From Gambelia wislizenii (Eukaryota > Chordata > Lepidosauria > Squamata > Crotaphytidae): DNA of 64,000 nt. The notes beneath the pieces were generated by a model. It was not told the DNA's origin, did no database searches, and saw only the letters and a program-made list of their open reading frames with translations. The position numbers and the translations under genes were made by a program. The stretch is taken from assembly GCA_030847615.1 (NCBI GenBank), contig JAUMIR010000002.1, positions 197,143,809 through 197,207,808 of the forward strand. The letters run 5' to 3'. Of this stretch, positions 23,227-34,900 are shown in pieces. Numbering within the stretch: the stretch's first letter is position 1; each line of letters opens with the position of its first letter.

Positions 23227-26103
23227 TTCCTTTTGTGCAGTTGAGGGGAAGGAATCCTTCATACTGTGTCTGGCTCCTCCTTTGTGCTTCACAGACAGGG
23301 CTTTCAATCTGTCAGATCATCCTTACCACCCTAAGGGGGCGGGCAGTCCCATCTTCCCAGAAATGGTATGAGAGCTCCACAGGAACAAAAAGCATACCAT
23401 TAATGGCTGAACACAAACCAACCACCAACCAGGGTGAGAAGAATTCCCACAACTGCAGAAAAGGAACTTTCACAAATGAATACCAATGTTCCATTCCCCC
23501 CACCCCACCCTGCAGTATGAGGACGCAATCCTTCATGCTGGGACCTACACGAGGGGTCACTTAACCATCTGGGTGGGTAACTCCAATTGTAATGACACAA
23601 CCTAGGCCAATTCAATACAAAGCCTTAACCAATGAGACAAGGTGGAAGAGGACACCTGCTTACTTTTAGTATTCTCTTGAAAGACACAAACATTCAGATT
23701 TATGAAAATCTTTTGTCCTCTCTAAGCAGAATTTAACAGCTCTATGCACATCCAATCTGTGTCACTCTTTATCCTGGGGTGATTTGGATCTGGGCAAAAA
23801 GAAGGCGGAACAAGCTCTTGAGAATGACAGAATACTAAATTCACTTTAGGAACAAAAGGATTTAACTGGAGAACCACTGAATCCTTATGAAAACTCCTTG
23901 TGAGCTGACAATGTTCTCAACTCAGAGACTGCATTAGCATACATAATAGGGACCAAATTTATGTCTGCAACAGCTATAAAAAGCCTTCCAGGTTGACTCA
24001 TACAGATGCTGAGTGGAAAGCCTCCTAACAGAGGATGGACTGAATAACATCCACATCATACCCCTTAATCACTAACCTTTTCTGCTCAACCTCCAGGTGT
24101 GAAACTAACCAGCTTTAGTTGGGATTCAGAAGACCTTTTTTATGTATCAGGACCAGCCAAGCTGGTAGAGGCCAACTCTCCTGAAATTGCATACTGGCTA
24201 TTTCTGAGAACCATGGGCAACAAGGTCCCCTAGTGCTATTAAGATCACCTCTGTCCCCTCCATCCTTATTTGCCACAGCACTTTGGACAGAAGCATCACT
24301 GGAGGAAAAGCGTAGCACATTTTTGGCCAAGTGATTGTTAGAGCAATAAAAGCTAATGCCACCTCTCCAAAAGCTCAATACTAGTTGAGAGAGTTTGCAA
24401 AAAGATCCATCCATGGGTTGCAAAACCTTTGGACCACCAGTGAGTTCAGGGCCCACTCTCCACTTCCAGACTCACTCGAAAGGTCTCCACGTGGAACTTC
24501 TGCTTGAACACAAATTTATTGATCCTGTGAGAGAAATTATTATCACTGTATATTATAGTATAGTATAAATAGGTGGAGCGGAGAGGAATAATAGCAGTTC
24601 TGGCAACCCTGAGGTCTGGGAGAATTCCACTTAGGTATGAAAGATATAAACTCCACTGCTTGAACTGACCTCCTGAGGTAAATAATAGAGGCATTTAGTA
24701 TAGAGAGGAGTCACCCTAGCTACACCTGGGTGAGACAATTCCCCCCTCCATAACATAAGCAATAACAGCTGAAAAAGATATGCTCCTGCTTTGCCTTAGA
24801 TCCGATTGCTGGTAACCATACCAGCAGACACCAGGCTCTCAGAAGTCAAATCCAGAGTTTTGTCCACCTTGAGAAGGATTAGAAACTCATCCAATTCAAA
24901 CAGACAAATAAAAACATGCTCTGGAAAAAATCCCCCCTCATTTGGTTACCACTCTCTTCCTTATTTGAAGCCATTGGAGAGACTGAGTCCCTCATAGAAG
25001 AAACAGGCAAAAGATGCCTTCTCTTCTTTCTAGCTTTGTGAGGAAACCAACACCAGAGAACCTCTAGCACACTCATCCCTCTCCTTAGAAAAGGAGGAAG
25101 AATCAGAAGAGTGATGTTTCCATATCTGTTTTGCGCTTTCTGTCTCTCAAGGGCCCCAGTTGTGCAGCCAGCTCTTTGTCAGGCCTGCACTGCTTTTGGC
25201 AAGTTTTCATGCCCCAAAAGACCACCATCTTGAGACACCTCTCCTTCAGTCATGAGGGGTAGGAGGAAAGTGACCAGATCACCAACACTTACCCATGTAC
25301 CATCCAGGATGCAGCCTGATCCTTCTTGCCTTGAACAGTGTTGGCATGCATTTCCATGGTGTAAATTGGGTCTGGATCCAAGCCCCCAGTGAGGGCAGGT
25401 CAGGCCTCTCCATGGGCCCAGCCAGATTGTGCCTCAGCCATTGCCCAGTTGCTCCCAGACTCCTCATCAAAGGAAAGATAATGGTTGTATGTGTGTGATC
25501 CATCCCAGAATAAACCATTCCCATTAGGGTGGCAAGTTACAAAACAGAATATATTTTTCTTAAAAGAGAAAAAAGAGAAAAATATCAGAAATCTCCTCAA
25601 AAATGTCTGTCCCAGAAGAAACCATTCCCATTAGGGTGGCAAGTTGGGAATTAGAATATATTTCTCTTAAAAAGAAGAATCTCTTCACAAATCTCCTCAG
25701 AAATCTCAGAATGGCTCCTCAGAAATAGCTATCACTTTGAGCTTAACCATTCCCTTTAGGGTGGTAACAACTCAAGGCAAGTGAAACAGATGGACCCTGA
25801 TAGGGTAACAAAGGCCAAAAGCACTGAATCAGACTGATACCATAAGGGTGGTGCTATTCAGGCAGAAACTAGCCACTGAATCCAGTCAATAAAATCCTCA
25901 AAGTCAGTAATGAAGTCACATTTTAGAGCGCTAAAGCCCTGTTATGATCTGAGCTGAGGCAAGCCAGAACTGGGAAGGTGGGACTGGCCCTCCCTCTTTG
26001 GGTGGTAAAGTTGATTGAAAGCCCTACCTGTGAAGCATGGGGGTGGGAAGCCAGACCCAGCATGAAGAATTGCCTCCCCACAACTGCAGGAAAACTGAAC
26101 TCT
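23227..26103 (-). mobile_element. DIRS-like tyrosine-recombinase retrotransposon remnant, antisense
   Basis: The ends are inverted repeats of at least 130 bases: 23227-23365 (gtgcagttgagg, gcttcacagacagggctttcaatc) matches the complement of 25960-26103. A part of the right terminus is repeated directly inside the left end (about 23440-23545), as in the internal complementary region of DIRS elements. On the minus strand, 24115-24456 has an RT/RNase H-like segment (NHLAKNVLRFSSSDA, PWFSEIA, SWPLPAWLVLIHKKG). The region 25500-25780 holds about 2.5 tandem copies of a ~115-base unit (cattcccattagggtggcaag). Frames are broken throughout. Confidence 0.65.
24115..24456 (-). pseudogene. DIRS-like RT/RNase H fragment
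   Basis: 113 codons open, lying inside the 23227-26103 element. The PWFSEIA..WPLPA segment resembles the end of the RNase H region of vertebrate DIRS polyproteins. The catalytic RT box is not in this piece. Confidence 0.5.
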
Positions 26104-26109
26104 CACTAG

Positions 26110-26356
26110 ATGTCAACATGACTAAATGGAGACTATTGTACATTGGACATACAGTTAGACAATATTATTAATTGGAAAAGAGGATAATACAAGGAAAAGT
26201 TTATAGCAGTAGCAGAAGATAGTACAGATTGATTCAGTAAAGGAAGTATGGGTGCCCTGAGTCTGCAAGATTTGAGCAGGGTCTCTTGGAAATCTTTCAT
26301 TTGTAGGTTTGTCATAAGTTGGACCCAGCTTGTTGGCCCACAACAACAACAAGGCA
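26110..26356 (+). repeat. Bov-B LINE 3' end, sense
   Basis: Contains gggtgccctgagtctgcaag, gtctcttggaaatctttcat and the terminus ttgtcataagttggac followed by a CAACAACAAC tail. It abuts the DIRS-like element. Confidence 0.65.
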
Positions 26357-26632
26357 TTCTTATGCATGCCTACTTGAAAGTATTCATATGGCACTCAGAC
26401 TTACTTCCAATATATGAAAAATCAGTTGCTAGAACTGCCATTGAGGAGAGCAGACTTCCTCAACATTGTTAATTGGATGTTGATGATTTTAATGCAATGT
26501 ATTGTGCTTACATTGTTTTGTAGAACCATAATTACAATTAATAAATTTATAAAAGCCTGCTTGCCAATGTTGACTCCCCCCCCCACTTTAAAAACAGTTG
26601 GAGGGGGAATCCACAATAAAACTGGATTATTT

Positions 26633-26764
26633 GCCATGGCTCCTTCCTATGGAATCCTGGTATTTGTAGTTTACAAGGTCTTTAGCTTTCTCTGACAAAG
26701 AGTACTGGTGCCTTACCAAACTACAAATCCCAGGATTCCATAGGAAGGAGCCATGGCAAATACT
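26633..26764. repeat. Palindromic MITE (fold-back, ~44-base arms)
   Basis: tttgccatggctccttcc at the left is an exact inverted copy of ggaaggagccatggcaaa at the right, enclosing aatcctgg..tttgtagttt and its complement. Same class as 50022-50225. Confidence 0.75.
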
Positions 26765-27075
26765 CCATTTTCAACTTGGATTATTTCTCTAGTGTGGATG
26801 CCCCCCTGAGGCTCCCTGCCTCCTACTCATTCAGAGGACTGCCTTTGTTCCACTGCTGCTCACAGTGGGTAGATCAAAAAACAGGTTTGTCTTTCTGCTT
26901 CTCATACATGTCATGGTTGGCGTACAGCACAATAGTAACCGCATGGGTGATAGCACTGGGTGTATGTGTGCTGAAAGTTTTCTGCTCCTGAAGTGGTCGC
27001 GTCTTATTGTCAGTGCTGTGTTAGAAGAGTACCACAGCCTGTTCTGCAACAGTCACCGGAAGTGTTGGTACTGTA

Positions 27076-27294
27076 CAGTTGTCCCTTCATATTCGCTGGG
27101 GTTTGATTCCAGGACCCCCGTGGATACCAAAATCCGTGAAGACTCAAGTCCCATTACAGTATATGCAATGGCATAGCAAAATGGTGTCCCTTATATAAGA
27201 TGGCAAAATCAAGGTTTGCTTTTGGGATTATTATTTTTTTATGAATAGTTTCAAGCCGTGAATACTTAAATCTGTGGATACGGAGGGACAACTT
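27076..27294. mobile_element. Tigger-type MITE, ~220 bases
   Basis: Left end CAGTTGTCCCTTCATATTCG, right end inverted (ggatacggagggacaactt), TA on each side. Same family as 35388-35601, 46674-46902 and 49793-50019. Lies about 500 bases upstream of the JPT1 CCAAT cluster. Confidence 0.85.
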
Positions 27295-27360
27295 TACTGT
27301 AGTGATTTGCATTGCGTGAGGTAACCACTCAAGACAAGACAATGGTCTCACACTCTCCTT

Positions 27361-27386
27361 CTGTGTGTGTGTGAGAGAGAGAGAGA
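27361..27386 (+). repeat. GT/GA compound microsatellite
   Basis: tgtgtgtgtg passing directly into agagagagag. Confidence 0.85.
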
Positions 27387-27584
27387 ATCTAGGTCTCAAG
27401 CATAATTTGGCAACATGTTAAGCGCTGGACTTATGTCAGGCTTTAGCGAACAGCTGAGGGGCGCCGCCTTGCCACACACCCTCCCGCCTCAGCCGGGCTA
27501 TGCCACTCCCTACGAAGGGAACCCCCTGAAATCTCTATTTCATAAAGAAAGGCTGAAGACGTTGTTATTGCCTCATGTGTAGCC

Positions 27585-27969
27585 CGGCCAATCCCAGCCC
27601 AGCTCGTGTGAGTGGCAGCCACCCTGTCCAATCACAAACAAAGGAGACGAACGGCCAAGAGCAACCAATCACCGCCAAGTAAAAGGAGCCGCAGACCAGT
27701 CTTATTTAAGGAGCGGGCGCCGGGATTTGTTTCTGGCGTTTGGAGGCGGGACAATCCTCGGAGTGGCATGACGCTGACTAATAAGATGGGGAGACGGGGT
27801 TTGAACTGTCCAATGAGATGAACGGAGGGACGGCGGCTATAAAAAGGGCTGCCAGGGTTGGGCGGCTACTGCAGTTGTCGCCGGCAGCCGCTGGGGAAGG
27901 AGGTGCGGGAATATCATCTGCCGCTGGCCTCTTTCTCGGGCGGGTTCTTCACTCCGCTCCCTCCCCGCC
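27585..27969 (+). promoter_or_regulatory. JPT1: JPT1 core promoter: TATA box and four CCAAT boxes
   Basis: TATAAAAAG lies at 27838-27846, about 125 bases before the ATG, and fits a start site near 27870. CCAAT occurs four times on the plus strand, at 27588, 27628, 27665 and 27810, the arrangement bound by NF-Y in growth-regulated promoters. The whole lies at the upstream edge of a CpG island that continues to about 28900. NF-Y binding and cell-cycle control are inferred from motif layout. Confidence 0.7.
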
Positions 27970-28950
27970 ATGACCACCACGACCACTTACGAAGGGATGG
28001 ACCCCAGCGGGCGCAGCAGCTCCAGGTTCGTGCCGACGAGAAGCGAAGGACGAGGGGGCCGCTTCCCCTTTCCACCCTCCCTTCCCGCGGGGCCCGTGTG
28101 TGAGGGGCCGGAGGAGGCCCGAGGTCTCTGGAGCGGGGAGGCAGCAGCAGCCGGTGTAGAGGGTGGCGGGAGCGAGGCCGGGACCACCACCACCACGACG
28201 GCGCTGCTGCTGCTGCTGCTGCTAACGGCCTCGGCCGGCTCGGGCTTGGCAGCAAGGCACGTGAGCGCCCCCCCCATATATCTCTATTGGGGGGAAGGAA
28301 GGGGTTTCCTTCCTTTCCTGGGCCTGGGCGGGTCTTCCTTGTTCCGGCTCAGCCCCGCTTTCTGCCCCTCGGCGGCGGCGGCGGCCTTTTCCCGATGGCT
28401 ACGCAGTTACGGGGTGACAGCGCGGCTTTTTCCTTCCTTGCCGTGGCCATTGTCACGCCGCCGGGGCTGGGGGCTTCCTCCTGGCCGCCCACCACGCCCA
28501 CGCCGCGGGACGGGCTCCCCCTGGGAGGGAAGGGAAGGGGCGCTGTGGGTGGGGGTCGGCCTAGCCGGCTCTTCCCGGACCTGTGGCGCACATACGGTGT
28601 TGCTTCGCCCCCCCCTTTTCTCTCTCCCCCGCCAGCCTCCGTTGCGCCTTTTGGGAGCCCCGTGAGTCCCCTCCGCACCACTGGAAGGGCCCAGCCAGCC
28701 AGCCATGGGGCTGTAGTTTAGGCTGCGATTAGACCCCCTTCCCCCCGCCCCATTTCCGATCCTGTGAGAAGGCGGAGGGCGGCTGCCCCCGTGGTGGGGT
28801 TTCTGGGCTCCCTGCCTGCCCTCGTCCGTCTCCTCCCACCCGAGAGAGACAGCGGCCGAGTGGCGAGGCTGGGCAGGGTGAGGTTGGCTGGTGCAGAGAC
28901 CGAGCTTTCTGCCTCGCAGCCTAACAAAGGAGGCGTCCCCCCCCCCGTCT
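27850..28950. other. CpG island over JPT1 exon 1 and start of intron 1
   Basis: GC-rich, CpG-dense block with short CGG/GCT/GGA triplet runs (for example around 28140-28220 and 28370-28385). Long open frames on both strands here show no family match and cross the exon 1 donor, so they are compositional. Confidence 0.75.
27970..28025 (+). CDS. JPT1: JPT1 coding exon 1
   Basis: Encodes [18 protein letters not shown] plus two bases of an Arg codon. Start context is cgccATGa. The donor CCAG|GTTCGT is weak at +3/+4 but gives the exact homologous junction (SSR-VLRPP). Confidence 0.93.
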
Positions 28951-31900
28951 CCCTCGGCAGCGGCGGTGGGTGCTCCCCGGCTCTTCTGCATGGACCTCCC
29001 CGGGCACAATTCCCTTGGATGCCTTTTTCTGTGCCTTGGAGCTCTTGCCAAAGGGTGGCAGGGTTCCTGGAAGCCAGTCTTCTTTCTCACTGGGTGGGGC
29101 TTGAGCAGACTTCTATTGTCTCGCCTCTCAATGGCCAGCTCTACCTGTAAACTCAAGGCTCTCAGAGGCCCTGGTTATTATGTCAGCAACTTCTTCAAGC
29201 AGCCTCCGAAAGGCTAGTCTTGCCTTGGTCTAAGTTCTTCTGCCTGTCGGTGGAACTTCAAGCTAGACATACACCTTTACTCCTAGCAAGATTATTAAGC
29301 TTATTGTGTACGGTTGCTTTAAATGGATTACATTTTACACATGCTGTGGCTCTTGCGCTGCTACCTTGAGCATCTCTTGTGTTGGCCAAAATCCTGCAGA
29401 GATGCACCAGTTTTGCTTATAAGGGGGTCCTGTGGTGGGTGGGTAAGGCGATACTGCATCTTTCTCAAGGCTATATTGAAGCAATGTCTTGTCTTGGAAC
29501 AAAGAAACTTGGGACTTGAAACATTTTGCTTGCATTGTACCATTCTGATAGCAAATGGCAGTACTATAAAAGGATGAAACACATGTCTACAGGTGTTGAC
29601 ATTGAAGACAACATATATCTTTAATGTAAAAAGATGCTTCAGCCAGCTTTCTGTTGTAATAGTCTTGAAGTGGACTCCTCAGACTGTAGTTCTCTTCCTT
29701 GGGAGGGTGTTCCAGAGCTGAATGAGTGAAGGGAGTGACATGTGGCCCTCCAGGTTTACAGCTCTCATCAGCCTGAGGCAGCATGGGCAATGGCTATGCA
29801 TGATAGAAGCTGGAGATCAGCAAAACCTGGAGGACCAAAGGTTTCCTGCTTTGGGTTTAGTGGGTCATCCTTTGTGAGGGCAGAAAGAGAGATCTATCCT
29901 TGAAAGTCTACCCCTATGTGGTGACCAGAAAATCTTCCTTCTGTTGTCTTGAGCACCAGGAGAGAAAATGATAAGCAAGCATGTGGGAATGTGTGGATTA
30001 TCAGCAGTTTTCGCCCTGCAATTCCCATCTGACTTGATAAGTATAGAGACAATGGGAGTTATAGTCCCGCAGGAACTGAAGGGTTACCCCATTCCTTCTC
30101 CAGATGGAGGATGGGAGTGTAAACTAGTGCAGCTATTTTTCTTGAATGGGGGTGTTTGCTTCTGTTTTGTGAGGAAACAGGGTGTTAGAGAAGTATGTCA
30201 CACACATCTGTGCATGAATGGTGTGAATTGAAAAGCAGAGCATAAATGAAGCTAAGTTCAGGTGAACTGCTGATAAATCACAAGTTGCTTTTTTCACAGA
30301 CAGAAACTTGTGAACTATGAGAGTGTTCAGTTTTTGTCAGCTGTGCTTAAATCTTGGTTTCTTTAAGGGCCTGGCTTTTGCTAATTGCTTAACTATTGAA
30401 GAGTGACAGGCCTTATACTACTGAGTTGATTGTATCATACAGTGACTGCTTGTTAGGGAGCCAGCTGAATCAGTGTTGTGGAAAAAATGCACTTGTGTAG
30501 ACACTTTTGGTGAATAAGAATAGTCTGCAGGAATTTACAGCTGTTTCTTCACACATGCCCTACCTTTACACCACAAATGGTGTAGTCACCAGTGTGCTCA
30601 TTCATATACAGGTGTGTGTGTGTGAGAGAGAGAGAATTCAAGTTATTCTCTGTAGACTTATTTTCAAGGCAAAAGTGAAGTTTGGTAAATTTCAGTCCAT
30701 TAATACTTTTTGCTATGGCAAGCTTATCATTAACCTACTTTTTAGCTAAGATTGCCTCCCAAAGCAGCTTAACAATTAAATCCACATAAAGGTATAATGT
30801 TGAATATGTGACAGTGTTTAAGTGGTCACTTGCAGTACATTTTATAATCCAGGTTCCAGGCTTTCCCCCTCCCATGGAAGAAGGCATACTGAGCTGTAAA
30901 TGCCCTCAGGAGGAAATTGATGGTAAAGAGGATAACCCACTGAAGCAGCCCTTCTGTTCATTAGATTGCTAAGTCCTTCCATAATTCAGCATTAAAAGTT
31001 GCAACATACAAAAGGTTTGCATGTGGGATTCTGACCAGTGCCTTTGTGGATCTTTTAGCTGTACATTTGGGTTGCTGCTTTGATGATAACGGAAGATCTT
31101 GTATGCTCACTGCAAATAATAGTAGTAATAATAAACTTTATACCCCACATTTCCCCAAAACTGAGATTCAAGGTGGCTTACAAATTTAAAATACTGTACA
31201 ATTACATCTAAGGGACACCTGTAGAAGAAACTACAGTGACACCTCTATATCCACAAATTGGTTCCCAAACTAACCAAGGATACAGGAAACCATAGATAAC
31301 AGCAAACCCTATTAAAATAGAGGACTTCTGATAAAAACATACCATAGAGTTGCACTGGAGGACCTAGAAGATGCCTAGAGAGGAACATCTCTAGGTGTTT
31401 TCCAGCATGACTCTATGGTATGTGTCCCCCATATTGTGTCCTATGGATAACTGAAACAGCAGATAGATGGTTCCACGGATATGTGGGTCCAACTGTATAT
31501 GCTTTAGAAATGATATCTGTGGAATTCTACTGTTTGTTCAGCTTTTTCTCTCTGCTCTATATTATGTACCATTTGCGTGTTGGTGGTTAATCTTATTGGG
31601 GAGATGGTCCTTAATTTTTAATGTTTAGTTCATCTTCTGTTTTAATGTAGGGATAACTCATAATGGGAAATGTGGGTAATTTCTAAACTTCTAGGACTTG
31701 GATAGGATGTGTATAATGTGGCTTTTATATGAACCAAAAACTACTGTGTTACATGACCTTCTTAATTAATACAAAAGTTATCCTAATGAAATTGATTTTT
31801 AATGATTGAGAGGTACAGCTTTCATGTCCAGATGAAAGTTGCTCTGTGCTTAGTACTCCAGACATTATTAAATGGTCTTCTAGTAGATAACATGGGTAAG

Positions 31901-34900
31901 GAAAGTTCGTTGAACTTCTGCAAAATGGATTCAACAAGGAATGAAAAAGACAAGTGACTTATTCATGATAGGATGCCATGATTGTACTTATGACTCTGGA
32001 TCAACAAGCAAGTCATTGTTGTATAAGCATATCTTAATGCAACTACAATGTTTTAAACATAGCTCCTACATTTCTTTTCAGGGTTCTTCGTCCACCAGGT
32101 GGTGGCTCCAGTTTCAACTTTGGATTTGATTTACCAAAAGAACAACAGCAAGGAGGCAGAAGAAACAAGATGGCATCCAGTATCTTTGGGACCATAGAAG
32201 AGAATCCACCTTCCTGGGCTAGGTCAACAGGTGAAGCTTCCTTTTAAAGGGGTGCCTATGCGTATCATGCACCTAAATACCCTGAAGGCACCAGATCCTG
32301 TCTGATCGTGGAAGCTAAGCAGGGCCAGCCCTGGTTAGTACTTGGATGGGAGACCACCAATGAATACCAGTTGCTGTAGGCTATATTTCAGAGGAAGGCA
32401 CTTGCAAAACTACCTCTTAAGTATTCCTTGCCTAAGAAAACCCTATGAAATTCATGAGGTTGCCATAAGTCAACAGGCAACTTGAAAGCACACACACACC
32501 ATGTGTATCTGAATTTGGCTTTGGTGGATCTTGGCCTTGTTTTGGGGTTGTAAAATAGTTTTTGTGAACCACTTAGAGTACATTGGAGTCAATGTAACTT
32601 GCACTTTTAAGGGTTATTTATGCTAGAATTTTGACAGATTGGTAGACTTGGAAGGAGCATTTGGATTGCTAGGTGTTGCTCAAACATGTAGATAATGACC
32701 AGTTGTCTACTTCACTTGTCATTGTCAAACATCACATGCCATCCCTTGTGCAGAAGGACAAATTCTAGTCTGAATACATGACAATTTCTGGTGGCCCAGT
32801 CCAAAGTCTTTATTGTACACCAGTGGCTATCCCAACTGCAGAACTGACTACATATTCTGCAGAAATTCGATAAATGTTATTGCAGCAGGTAATAAATAAC
32901 ATTTGTTGTTATGTAAACTTCTTTTTGTTCAGGTCAGGAAAATGTGGCCCTCCAGATGTTTTTGAACTGCAACTTCCATCAGCTGTAGCCACTATAGCAA
33001 ATAGTGAGAGATGATGGGTATTGTAGTCAAACAGCATTTGGAGGGCTACAGTTTACCCACCCCTGTTCTAGACTGACCGTTGGATCACTTGATTTCCACA
33101 TTCCTCATGCATTCATTATGAAAATTGTATACAAGTCTGAGACAGTGTATATCAAGATAGTAAGTGTTGTTGGACCAGCTCATTCAGTGTGCAAATCACA
33201 CTTTTAAGCTCATATCCCAGCCAGTATTCAGTAGTTCAAACCCTTCTGTGCTAGACTGAAATGCTATACAAGTCTTGATCTGCTATATACACCTAGTTAT
33301 AGTGGCAAATCTGTTTGCAGCACCCAAGTCCAGTGATGCCAGTGAAAGTTCTGAACCACTTGGGTCACAAAGAAGAAACTCTTCTGATGCACATTCTGGT
33401 GACTGTGTAGATCAAAAGGTAAGACCTGCTTTTAAATGTAAATATTAAAATGTTGGCTGGGAACTGGGTTAGGGAGAGATGGCTTTTCTGTCTCACTCTG
33501 TTCCCATCCCCCTTTATAATAATTTCACTAGGATTCCCTGAGCTCTTGGTAGAGGATTAGGTCTAGTAAATGGCTAGTCTGAAAAGGCTGCTTTTATTTG
33601 TCGTCAAATGTGAATTCAGCTGACATTCACAAGCATAGTGGTTTACAGACTTTTGGTATGAGAGTGCTAGGGCAACTTATCTCCCACTAAGGGTACCTTG
33701 TGTGCTTGTTGACATGCGAACTGCTTACTGTAACTACAGGGAATGTGTTCTGGCTGTGTCTGAACATTAAAGGCCTTGGTTGCAGGCTGTATACTAGCCT
33801 GGAACCATTAGTTGTTCATTAGTAAGGTGGACCTTTGTAATAAGGGTATTTGGCAGACAACTGACATGCTTTTACCTTGTGTCTCAGCTTGAAGGAGGTT
33901 GATTAACTGTTCTGTCATAGATCTGTAAGCTTCCTCTTAATACTCATGGTGCTAATGTAGTTGCTCTGCTAATTGTTTTTTGCAGTATTGGAACTCTTTT
34001 TCATTTTATGTAAACAGTTAATTCTTAGTAGATGTCAGTTGGGTTTAACCTAGCTTGTGTTCACATTTATCTTTCTCTTCCCCGCCCCACCTTAACTCTG
34101 AAGTTACATGGTCATTTTGAAGATCATCAGATTGTATACTTGTTTCTGAAGTGTAACACTGGATATTCATGTAGCCATATAGCCTTGGAGGAAAGTGGTG
34201 ATGGAATAGAAAAAGCTAAATATGAGAATGGCGAGTGGTGGAGGGATTATAGCAAAGCAGGTCTGACCATGAGAAGCCCCATTCAGTTCCTTATATACAT
34301 ATCATGGTGAATTGGGATCATTCTTTGTTCTCTCTTCTTGTCCCTTCTGTTCCGCCATACTGCTGTTCTAGCCTTGGTTGTTTGCTGCTTCCATACTTAA
34401 ATCTGAACTGCCTATGAGCTACCGGTAAATACAGTTTTTAGTCTTACCTAGAGTAAATCTGCTGAAATCAATGGGACTCGATTTAGTTGTGGCAAGTCCC
34501 ATTATTTGAATGGATTTTCCGTAGGTGGAGCTAACATGAATTTGGTCCCATGGGGATAAATACACAGTCAAAGTTGGATGTGTTGTTGACCCTCTGTAGA
34601 TCTAGCTTGGTTTTCATGGGATCTAATGAAAAAAAATTCTGGGTTGGCCTAATGAGTCCCAGGCCATATAGCTTGTATGAAGGCTGTTCAGGGAGCTAAC
34701 ATCAAGGATGTGAGCATTGCCCCTCATTTCTTTCCCCCATCCCGAGCTCTAGGGTATGAAGCAAGCCTGTTGTCTTGAAAACAGGATTGGAAAGGTGCAT
34801 AGTGTAAAGTAGCTGTATATCTATGCTACACAGATAGGAGCAGTTTGGTTTTGCTTTAACTGCCATGGCTTCATCAGGTGGAATCTTGCGCTGTATAGTT

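Noticed and set aside
27970..28665. 231-codon frame starting at the JPT1 ATG and running through intron 1
   Set aside because: Only the first 56 bases are JPT1. The remainder crosses the exon 1 donor and is compositional.
28407..29156. 249-codon minus-strand frame beside JPT1 exon 1
   Set aside because: CpG-island composition, no recognisable domain, no splice or poly(A) context.
32281..32360. Possible 5S rRNA gene
   Set aside because: Only the 5S promoter-like part is present, and it is fused to a SINE body and tail.
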